Assembly: GCF_003287975.1 (NCBI RefSeq)
Contig: NZ_QMKQ01000002.1
Coordinates: 248,001-312,000, forward strand
Length of the DNA stretch: 64,000 nucleotides
DNA from: Arthrobacter sp. AQ5-05
GTDB lineage: Bacteria; Actinomycetota; Actinomycetes; Actinomycetales; Micrococcaceae
Direction of reading: 5' to 3'
The notes under the pieces were generated by a model that saw only the letters and a list, made by a program, of their open reading frames with translations, was not told the origin of the DNA and searched no databases. Both the position numbers and the translations under genes were made by a program. This document shows, in pieces, positions 50,507 through 58,307 of the stretch. The stretch's first letter is position 1; every line of letters begins with the position of its first letter.

Positions 50507-53149
50507 TCAGGTATCCGTCGCACCCAGTTCTTCCCGGCCGCTGATGCCGAGCTTGGCAAAAACCCTATACAAATGACCTTCCACGGTCCGCTGGGACACC
50601 GTGAGTGTACGAGCAATCTCCTTGTTGCTTTTTCCTTCCCGCACCAACGAGATGATTTCTTCCTCGCGTCTGGTCAAACTCCGCTCATGCAACACCCGTC
50701 GCAGCGGTCCCCAGGCAGTCCCACCCAACTCCTGGATCCACGTGGCCAAGCGGCGAAGAACGAGCCCACGCCGACGTTCATTGCCTTCTGCGGCGAGCCC
50801 GCGCAGAGACGATGCCAATAGTTCCGCGCCCAATCCCGTTTCGCCCACCGAGAAGAGTTCCTCGGCCACCTGGTCGACTTCTTCCGTCCCTGCCGACGAC
50901 GTCAGCTCGAGCGCAGCCGCCAGGGCATTGCTTCTTTGCGAGACACCCTTGACGCTCAACTGCCGCAGCCGTTCGCACCCGGTGGCTCCATCGGCGGCGG
51001 AAAGCCGCATTTGCCAGCGCATCACCAGCAATTGGTGCTCGGTGTGCCCGTACCGTTCTTGCCTGGCACGATCAATGAGTTGGTTCAGCCGGTCGGTGTT
51101 GGCCGGGGTCGAGACCAGGGCCAGATAGCCTTCGGCGAGGAGCTTCGCATCCACGTTTCCAAGCCCGTGGTAGCCACTTCGTAGTGAGGTTTCCCGGTAT
51201 TCGGGTGTCTGCCGGTCCTCGACCTCGTGAAGCTGCGCGGATTCGAATGCCCCCAGGGCCTCGGCCAATTCGTACAGCTGGTTCGGGTCGTTGATGGCGA
51301 GCTCCGCGCGGGCTTCGGACAGCAGCCGTCCGGCGCGTTGCCAGCGTCCCTGCTGTACGGCGGCGAAGCCTGCCCAAAGATGCAAGGTTCCGCTCCAGTG
51401 CAGCTGCAGGCTCGGATGGGCGCCCTCCCGATATGACGCAATTATTCCGACGGAATCGTAATCCCCCACGGCGATCAATGCACGCAGGGCAGTCGTCATG
51501 AATTGGTAGCCGTCCATCGACTCAACTTCCGAATTTGCGCGAAGCAGGTCCAACGCCTCAAGCGCGGCATCTGCCGCTTCAACGAACCGGCCCAGGCCCA
51601 AAAGCACCCGGCACCGCACGTCACGGCAGTTCAGGAATTCCACACTCCCGGCGATGCTCCGTCGTTCGCATTCCAGGGCATGGTTCAGGACGGCGGGAAG
51701 ATCTTCCCGTGCCCGGAACTCCAGCCAAAGGTTCAGGACCTCAATCCCGAACCGGGACTTTTCGAGGGCCCCCGCTTCCTGCCTCGATCCACCGGAGGCA
51801 ATTGTCTCGGTGCGCTGCGCCCAATCGCTGACCAGCGAACCGATGTCGTTGGTGGAATCACCTTCCTGCCACAGTGAGCTTGCCTCCACCGACTTGAGCT
51901 CACTGATCAACGCAAGATCCGTCGTCTGTGTCAGAGCGTGCCTGATGGTTTCCGTGAGCAGTTGGTGTTGTCCCATGCCCAGCATGGAACGCGCAGCAAG
52001 CAGGGCCAGAAAGGGATCCTCTTCCCAAGCCCCCGTGAGCTGGCAAAGTTCCCACGCCTCGATGAAATCCAGGTTCTTGTTGGCAAGGTCAATGGCGTCC
52101 ACGAATCTCTCGTAGGAAACGATCTCACCGCTTTCGCAGGCCCACAGCAACGTCTTCGGGGAGGAAACCAGTTCGGAGACCTGGGCCGAAAAGCGTTTCC
52201 ACAAGGCCGTGCTGCGCCCGGGCGGAACAAGATCGCGCAACGCGTGCGAGTAGATCGGCGCAGATATTTCGATTCTTGTATCATCGGCAAAGCGGACAAG
52301 ACCTGTGCCTACGAGCCTCCCCACGTCGGTGCCCGAAAAATGCTGAAGTGTCTTCGCCTCGGCGGGTCCCCCCAGTGCCAGGATTTCCAGCGCCTCGGCA
52401 TCATCAGCGTTAAGTCGCTTTTGGATTTCCGACACCACGGAACTCAGATGAACCCGATCGCTCACCTGCGGTCCGGTCAGCACCAACCAGTCGGTCGACT
52501 CCACGACGAGTCCCTGTTCGATCGCTGCCCGAAGGAACGCATCAATCATCAGCGGGTTTCCACCGCATATTGATGCAATCGCCCTGGCGGAAGTGCTGGT
52601 GGGTGGCTTTCCGAAGACTCGCTGCACGTGCTCGGCCACTTCACTGGGTGTAAGCGCACCCAGTGAAAGGTGACCCAATCTTGCGCCAAGCTGGGTACTT
52701 GCCACCACCGTTTCAATGTGACCATCTCCCACGGCCAACAGAATGAGTTTGATGGTACCGGCCAAGGCCAATTGCGAGAGCACGAAGGCGCTCGCGGCGT
52801 CGAGGAATTGGGCTTCTTCCACTACAACCAATTGCTTGGAGCCCGAAGTCGATTCGAGGCGCAGCGTCAGGTAGCGCAGTAGCGCCAGCTCCCCCAGGGG
52901 TGCATCGAATTCTATGAGCAAAGGCGAAAGTGCGCCAAAGGCGCCTTCACCCAGTACGGGGGAACACAGCAAATGCACCGCACTCGCCAGTTCCTCTCCC
53001 AATACTTCCAGGAGCAGCTGTCTCTTTCTGCTTCCGATCGGCCCGGAAATGACAACGCCCGTGGATCCGGGTCGGTCCAGCAACTCGCGCAGTTCCTGGC
53101 GAAGATCTCGCGCAGGAGATTGGTCGGACTTGAGTCCGGGATTTCTCAT
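50507..53149 (-). CDS. Large LuxR-family regulator with degenerate ATPase domain (1 of 3)
   Basis: A protein of 880 aa with the plan of LAL/STAND regulators. The N-terminal region has VVISGPIGSRKRQLLLEVLG where a P-loop belongs, but the Gly before Lys is Arg and the following Ser/Thr is Arg. QLVVVEEAQFLDAASAF stands at the Walker B position. A long helical-repeat middle follows, with paired-helix phrases such as AADAALEALDLLRANSEVES. The C-terminal LuxR helix-turn-helix is LTRREEEIISLVREGKSNKE and then TVEGHLYRVFAKLGI. The start ATG 53149 overlaps the stop of the second LuxR gene (ATGA), so the two are made together. Regulation of the adjacent polysaccharide operon is likely from position but not shown. 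Confidence 0.85.
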   Translation of the reverse strand: MRNPGLKSDQSPARDLRQELRELLDRPGSTGVVISGPIGSRKRQLLLEVLGEELASAVHLLCSPVLGEGAFGALSPLLIEFDAPLGELALLRYLTLRLESTSGSKQLVVVEEAQFLDAASAFVLSQLALAGTIKLILLAVGDGHIETVVASTQLGARLGHLSLGALTPSEVAEHVQRVFGKPPTSTSARAIASICGGNPLMIDAFLRAAIEQGLVVESTDWLVLTGPQVSDRVHLSSVVSEIQKRLNADDAEALEILALGGPAEAKTLQHFSGTDVGRLVGTGLVRFADDTRIEISAPIYSHALRDLVPPGRSTALWKRFSAQVSELVSSPKTLLWACESGEIVSYERFVDAIDLANKNLDFIEAWELCQLTGAWEEDPFLALLAARSMLGMGQHQLLTETIRHALTQTTDLALISELKSVEASSLWQEGDSTNDIGSLVSDWAQRTETIASGGSRQEAGALEKSRFGIEVLNLWLEFRAREDLPAVLNHALECERRSIAGSVEFLNCRDVRCRVLLGLGRFVEAADAALEALDLLRANSEVESMDGYQFMTTALRALIAVGDYDSVGIIASYREGAHPSLQLHWSGTLHLWAGFAAVQQGRWQRAGRLLSEARAELAINDPNQLYELAEALGAFESAQLHEVEDRQTPEYRETSLRSGYHGLGNVDAKLLAEGYLALVSTPANTDRLNQLIDRARQERYGHTEHQLLVMRWQMRLSAADGATGCERLRQLSVKGVSQRSNALAAALELTSSAGTEEVDQVAEELFSVGETGLGAELLASSLRGLAAEGNERRRGLVLRRLATWIQELGGTAWGPLRRVLHERSLTRREEEIISLVREGKSNKEIARTLTVSQRTVEGHLYRVFAKLGISGREELGATDT

Positions 53150-55242
53150 GGGGCAACTCGGTCATCGACCCGCAGTGTCGCGACGAGGGTGCTCAGTTCC
53201 CTCCGTCCTCCCAATGCCAGCTTGGAGTATATTTGGTAAAGGTGCCCTTCCACGGTGCGAATCGAAACACCGGCGTCGCGTGCGATCTGCTGGTTGTTCA
53301 TCCCTTGGGCCGCAGCACTCGCGACGAACTTTTCCCGCTTGGTCAGGACCTCCAGCACGGGGTTGTCCTGCATCATGCGCTCCATGTCTTCGGTGCCCGT
53401 ACGCACCGCATTTCCCTTTCTTCGCTGCTTCAACCAGCCCGCAACGGCCAATTTCCCCGCGACCGACATGTCGGCAAGGATCTGGTTGGACCGGGGCAAG
53501 GCAAAAATTGACAGGTCGTCGCCGACCAGCAGGTCCAGTGCATCCAGAACGCGCTGCTCCCGGTTCCCGTCGGTTCCGGTGAGCAGCAGTTCCATGGCTT
53601 TTTCCAGGGGCGACCGGTCTTCGGCATGCGCGTGGCCGGTGGCTGGCCAGTCGACCGTCGCGCCATGATGCAGCGCAACCAGTGCGTCCATCGTTTCGCG
53701 CCGTGTGTGCGATCGAAGCGGCAAGTCAATAAGGGAAGCCCGCGAGGCATTGGCATCAGCGGAGGCCAGAAGCTCACTGAACCACCAGCGAGCGCCACTC
53801 CAACGCTCCTGGAAGTCGAGGGCATTACTGGAAGCCGGCTCGTCCTTCGTGCGCAAGTGGAACAGCATCGATTTCACAAGCCAACGGTCATAGCCCGCAT
53901 TGTCCCGTTCAATTTGCGCGAGCACCGATTCCAGTACCTGTCGGTCGTTCCCGGGCCTGTCACCGACGACATTCAAGATGCAGTTGACCATGGCGAGGAT
54001 TTCGAAGATCGCAGGGGGGATATTGTCCAGGAATTCGTTGACAATGCATTTGAGATACGTTCTTGCCCGCTGCATCTCCCCGCAAATCAGACACTGCCGA
54101 AGTTGTCCCAGCAGCAGGCCAAGGTTCCGGGTGAAACCTTCCGGGCTGCTGGAAAGTTCATCCACCAGGCGAGACTCCCCGGCGATGAAGTCATGGAAGA
54201 TCCCTTCGACAGGCACTGCCTCCAGGTTCGACTCATGGCTGTCGATGCGCGGCTCCGGATGAAGAACTCCCGCAAGGAGCGCGGAACTGAGCACCACCAG
54301 TTGTCGTTGCCCCCGCTGCCGCTGGGCAAAACCCCAGCCGATGAGGTGGTCGAGGTCCATGAGTTCGTCATTCAGCAGTCCACGGATGTGCATCGGTTGC
54401 CCAACTGCGATCCGCGCCAACAGGTTCCTCTGCGACACGCTCAGAATCGCAATTTGCGAAAGTGCCATGGACTCCAATTGCCCATCCCTGGGCCAAGGCC
54501 CCGGGCCCAGCACCAAATATCCTTCGTGGAGAAGAAGCTTCCCACAGGCAATCGCGTCTTGCCCCAAGGCATGCAACCAACCTGGATTTCCTTGGCTCTG
54601 GTGCCACACGGCCGCCGTCACCGTGGGCGTGGGAATGGCGTCGAATTCCTTCTGCAGGGCTGCATGGACTTCGTCAATGCGAAGCGCCCCGAGCCGAATT
54701 TCGCGGTGTCCACGACCGCTGCTGACGGGCGCGAACTCAGGCGGCAGGAACTCGGCTTGTTCGGCCATGACAACCAGGAGAATGCTTCTGTTGTGGGTCA
54801 TCTGGGCGAGAACCGCCCGGGACGGAGCATCCAATAGGCGCGGATATTGCACCACGACCACCGGACGTTGGCCGTGGATGGTGGCGTGCTTCGAAATCAC
54901 CCGCATGACACTGGTCGGGCTTATTTCTTCGTTGGACCCCAGCTGGGCAAGCAGGAAAGCCAATGCCCCATAGGTCAGGTGCTGCGCATATGGCGTCCCG
55001 ATGACGTGGATTGGCTCGGCCAGGCCGACAACCATTCGCTGGACCGCGCTCACCAAGGCCGCCCGATCATCGCCGTGCTCCCCAAGGAAGACGATCGAGT
55101 TGGTCTCGGCATCACCAAGTGCCGACTGCAGCTCCCGCAGGCACTGCCTTCGTGGTGAGTCCCCAAGTAGTTCGGCAAAAACCGATTGTCCAGATACCTC
55201 GGCATTATTCGAAATTTCTGCATGCCAAGAGAGTTCCATCAT
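53146..55242 (-). CDS. Large LuxR-family regulator with degenerate ATPase domain (2 of 3)
   Basis: A protein of 698 aa from ATG 55242 (MMELSWHAEI), chosen because GGGTGA lies 5 nt upstream; ATG 55281 in the same frame is possible, and the frame stays open to 55344. The P-loop position reads VFLGEHGDDRAALVSAVQ, with no Lys. The Walker B position reads VVVVQYPRLLDAPSRAVLAQ, without the acidic pair. A helical middle region follows. The C-terminal LuxR domain is clear: LTKREKFVASAAAQGMNNQQ and TVEGHLYQIYSKLALGGRRE. It is the shortest and most diverged of the three paralogues. Coupled by ATGA to the next gene. Confidence 0.83.
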   Translation of the reverse strand: MMELSWHAEISNNAEVSGQSVFAELLGDSPRRQCLRELQSALGDAETNSIVFLGEHGDDRAALVSAVQRMVVGLAEPIHVIGTPYAQHLTYGALAFLLAQLGSNEEISPTSVMRVISKHATIHGQRPVVVVQYPRLLDAPSRAVLAQMTHNRSILLVVMAEQAEFLPPEFAPVSSGRGHREIRLGALRIDEVHAALQKEFDAIPTPTVTAAVWHQSQGNPGWLHALGQDAIACGKLLLHEGYLVLGPGPWPRDGQLESMALSQIAILSVSQRNLLARIAVGQPMHIRGLLNDELMDLDHLIGWGFAQRQRGQRQLVVLSSALLAGVLHPEPRIDSHESNLEAVPVEGIFHDFIAGESRLVDELSSSPEGFTRNLGLLLGQLRQCLICGEMQRARTYLKCIVNEFLDNIPPAIFEILAMVNCILNVVGDRPGNDRQVLESVLAQIERDNAGYDRWLVKSMLFHLRTKDEPASSNALDFQERWSGARWWFSELLASADANASRASLIDLPLRSHTRRETMDALVALHHGATVDWPATGHAHAEDRSPLEKAMELLLTGTDGNREQRVLDALDLLVGDDLSIFALPRSNQILADMSVAGKLAVAGWLKQRRKGNAVRTGTEDMERMMQDNPVLEVLTKREKFVASAAAQGMNNQQIARDAGVSIRTVEGHLYQIYSKLALGGRRELSTLVATLRVDDRVAP

Positions 55243-55254
55243 GCTGTTCACCCG

Positions 55255-55325
55255 TTCCCCAATTCCGGTTAAACCTGCCATGGACCTTCCCCAAGTAAGT
55301 CCATGACAGCCCTGTGGCCATCCTA
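55255..55325 (-). promoter_or_regulatory. Leader of the second LuxR gene with two TTGGGGAA elements
   Basis: On the minus strand TAGGAT (55325-55320) is a candidate -10 box. TTGGGGAA occurs at 55294-55287 and 55262-55255. The first copy sits in the loop of a hairpin with 7-bp arms (CATGGAC and GTCCATG, 55305-55279). Confidence 0.5.
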
Positions 55326-55394
55326 CGGCGCTTCGCCCGGCCACGCATCAGTAGCGAATACACTTAGTCCACTCGTTCGCTTTGCCCCCGGTAC

Positions 55395-58154
55395 TTAAGT
55401 ACTCCTCCCCCCAATGTCGGATTCCATGCCGGAACCGGAAGTCGCGTCCAGAAAAATTTGAATCAGCGCTTCGCGGGAACCCACGTTGAGCCGTTGGTAT
55501 ATCTGGTAAAGATGGCCCTCGACGGTCCGAATCTTCAGCTGCAACCTGTCAGATATCTCGCGGTTGCTGGCACCGGTGGCAGCTTCCGCCACAATCATGC
55601 GCTGCCGTCGGGTCAGCAATGAAAGCACACTGTTTGCCGAGCTCCTACCGGACACACCCATGGGCGCGCCCCGACTCTCCGAGGTTGTCGTCCGCGGTGT
55701 CGAAGTGATGCCGGATCCGGATCGGGCAAACATTACCTCAATTGAATCGGCAAATGAGGGATGGCCCAACCCGCGAAGTGCACTCAGTACTTCCCGCTGT
55801 AGATCGCTGTTGCTTCCCTCAAAGCTTCGCACCAATGCGGCAACAAGCTCCGCCACCGGGCCATCGATTCGTTTCGCACAGTCAAGCAGTTGCGGGTCAT
55901 CTTTTCGGTGGCCCATTCGCAGCAACGACATGCGCTGGGCAAGCTCAAGGCTGAGGTCGCCGTGCGCGGCACTCTCGGTTGCGCCGGCAAGCAGACTGGC
56001 AATTGCTTCGTCCACATTGCCAAGGTGGAAGAGGGCGTCGGCTCGCAACATGGCAACCGCCTGCCCGGACTCCCAATCGGCCGCCGTGGGCAGGACGTCC
56101 AGCTCGGCGAGATACCGCTCGGCAGTTTCCCGATCCAGGTACGAGGCCGCCACTGCGGCCGCCGCAATCGCCAATGGCAAGTTCCCTGCGGTATCCATGG
56201 TTCGCAATTGTTCGATCTCGACAGCTATCAGCTCCAACGCCTCCCGAGGGCGCCCGCCCAATACGCTGTTGAGCGAGGAGTACAGTCCATTGACATCGGT
56301 GATCCGTGGAGATTCCTCGCCGCCAACCCACGCCGCATCAATGAGTTCGACGGCACTTTTCCATTCACCGGAGAGCAGGTACAGATTAACGAGATGCAGC
56401 TTGATGCTCTGTCCAACGGCTGACGGGAGCGACTCCTGTCGCAGCGAGAAGAGCAGTTCGCGTCCACGCCTGACACCTTCCCTGACCTCGCCACGGCGCA
56501 CCGAGTGCAGGTTCTGGAAGCACTGCCATCTCAGCTGGTCCTGCTTCCCCAATAGTGGGTGGATGTAGGTTGCCCCGTCGAGGGCAAATCGTTCACCCAG
56601 GCGGAAGTTGGTTTCGACTTCCATGAGATCAAGCTTTCCCCGCAGTGCCAGAAGATCCGTCCGGTTTCCCGGCTCGCTGGAGTACCGCGCATCGATTTCG
56701 GCCCGGACGCGCTCCATTCCCTGTCGGAAGGCGTCGTTTGGTGAACCGCGCCGCAGCGAGTCGAGCTCCAGCGAAGCCAGTTCCAGGCGGATCAGGTCAA
56801 TTGGGCCGTTCGAATGGTCCAGGACGCCGGGAGCCGGGAGCCCCTCGCCCAGCTCATGCAGCAAAAGCGAACGCATTTCCCGGGCCCGTTCAAGTTGGCC
56901 ACCGCGGACCGCCGCCTCCAGCGCCAACAGCCGCGCCTCAAGCGGAGGGTCATCGAGCGCCGCCAGTATTTGGAGGCACAGCTCTACTTGTCCCTCGGCG
57001 ACGGCTTGCTCCGCAGCTTGCAACCGGAGCCGGGCGCCGGAGTCGATCCCGGAAGCCTGCTCCCACTTCAGCAGAACCAGGGGTGTAAGTACCCCGTCGG
57101 CCCCCGGAGTGTTTCGCATTTGCCCGAGGAGTTCCAGTGCGAGGCCAGGCGCAGTGTCCTCGGCAATGCACTGGCCACTCAGTCCCCCGCGCAGCCGCAC
57201 CTTGCGCGCATACTTCCCGCGGATTTCGAGTATGCCCTCGGAATAGACTGAGTCCACAGCCTGGCCGGGGTTGAGCGCAACCAGAAGGCTGAGTGGGATT
57301 TCCTCGGAGAATGCCAAGATGCGCAATACCCGTTGTTCCGGCATCGAGAGTCTTCTCAGCTTTTGAACCACCAGACCGCGGCTGCGCGGTCCCGGCGGAC
57401 CGGCAACGCCGTGGACCACCCACGATTTTTCCGCGAATTCAAGATAACCCTGTTCGCGCCAGTCGTGGGCTACCGCAGCGAGCATGTGTATCTGTCCTGC
57501 CGAGGCGCACCACAGTTGGTAGGTGGCCGTCCGGCTGATCTCTGCTCCCAGGGACTTGGCCAGCAGGTCGTGCGCCATGCCCAAGGTCATCGGATACAGC
57601 CTGACCGGATGCAGGTCGACAGTGGAGCCAAGGTCATTACCTGTCCCGGGCTCCGCCCCGTCTTGCCCACCGGCGATGCACAGCAGCGAGATGCTGCTCG
57701 CCAACGTCAGCGATGACAGGAATGAAATGCTTGACGTTCCAAGCCGCAAGCCGGCGGGGATGAAGATCACCACATGCCGGCCACCGGCCCTCGAATCCAG
57801 GAGCGTCTTGACCACGCCGAGTTCCCGGTACCGCGATTCTTCGCCCAGTCCCTCCATCCGGCGCAGTTTGCCGGCGAGTTCCATGGAGGTCTGGTGGCGT
57901 TCGGGATGCTCGAGGTCGACAATGAACGCCCTGTCCTGCAGTTTGCGCATCACGGCTTTGGCAAGGGTCCGTTTGCCGACTCCGCTGGGTCCCTCGAGCA
58001 AAGCGCCGGGACCATTGAGTACCGCCCCAATGGTCTCTTCCAGCAATTCGTAATGCGCGAAAACATCCCAATCAAAATCATGATCCGGCGTTGTCGCCTG
58101 ATCATGATTCGCTGGTGATGCTGATGTCGCGGTCCCCAAACCGTTGATCTGCAC
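55395..58154 (-). CDS. Large LuxR-family regulator with near-intact P-loop (3 of 3)
   Basis: A protein of 919 aa. ALLEGPSGVGKRTLAKAVMR near residue 55 is the best P-loop of the three, yet the residue after Lys is Arg where Ser/Thr coordinates magnesium. The Walker B region reads HVVIFIPAGLRLGTSSISFL and has no acidic pair. The middle consists of helical repeats with many Leu/Ala/Glu pairs. The LuxR domain is LTRRQRMIVAEAATGASNRE and TVEGHLYQIYQRLNVGSREA. GTG 58154 is the start, with AAAGGTGA about 8 nt upstream. A separate promoter region with a perfect 14-bp palindrome precedes it. It probably forms a paralogous trio with the two downstream genes. Confidence 0.86.
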   Translation of the reverse strand: MQINGLGTATSASPANHDQATTPDHDFDWDVFAHYELLEETIGAVLNGPGALLEGPSGVGKRTLAKAVMRKLQDRAFIVDLEHPERHQTSMELAGKLRRMEGLGEESRYRELGVVKTLLDSRAGGRHVVIFIPAGLRLGTSSISFLSSLTLASSISLLCIAGGQDGAEPGTGNDLGSTVDLHPVRLYPMTLGMAHDLLAKSLGAEISRTATYQLWCASAGQIHMLAAVAHDWREQGYLEFAEKSWVVHGVAGPPGPRSRGLVVQKLRRLSMPEQRVLRILAFSEEIPLSLLVALNPGQAVDSVYSEGILEIRGKYARKVRLRGGLSGQCIAEDTAPGLALELLGQMRNTPGADGVLTPLVLLKWEQASGIDSGARLRLQAAEQAVAEGQVELCLQILAALDDPPLEARLLALEAAVRGGQLERAREMRSLLLHELGEGLPAPGVLDHSNGPIDLIRLELASLELDSLRRGSPNDAFRQGMERVRAEIDARYSSEPGNRTDLLALRGKLDLMEVETNFRLGERFALDGATYIHPLLGKQDQLRWQCFQNLHSVRRGEVREGVRRGRELLFSLRQESLPSAVGQSIKLHLVNLYLLSGEWKSAVELIDAAWVGGEESPRITDVNGLYSSLNSVLGGRPREALELIAVEIEQLRTMDTAGNLPLAIAAAAVAASYLDRETAERYLAELDVLPTAADWESGQAVAMLRADALFHLGNVDEAIASLLAGATESAAHGDLSLELAQRMSLLRMGHRKDDPQLLDCAKRIDGPVAELVAALVRSFEGSNSDLQREVLSALRGLGHPSFADSIEVMFARSGSGITSTPRTTTSESRGAPMGVSGRSSANSVLSLLTRRQRMIVAEAATGASNREISDRLQLKIRTVEGHLYQIYQRLNVGSREALIQIFLDATSGSGMESDIGGRST

Positions 58155-58220
58155 TGCCCAATCACCTTTGCTCCCGTGGATTATTCTGTCACGGCCGGGA
58201 TCTGATTGGTAGAGCGCGTC

Positions 58221-58234
58221 CCACGGATCCGTGG
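58221..58234. promoter_or_regulatory. Perfect 14-bp palindrome upstream of the third LuxR gene
   Basis: CCACGGATCCGTGG lies 67 nt before the GTG start in a 153-nt intergenic region. It is a candidate binding site for a dimeric regulator, perhaps one of the LuxR proteins. Confidence 0.5.
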
Positions 58235-58307
58235 TGCGATCTCGCTTGGGGATTTCCCGACGTCTCCCGGGGGACTGTAGCTGGCCAAACTAGCTGGTCC
58301 GCTGTTA

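Noticed and set aside
55398-55412. CCCCCCAATG near the end of the third LuxR gene as another leader element
   Set aside because: It is coding sequence for the C-terminal residues DIGG of that protein, so the match is probably chance.
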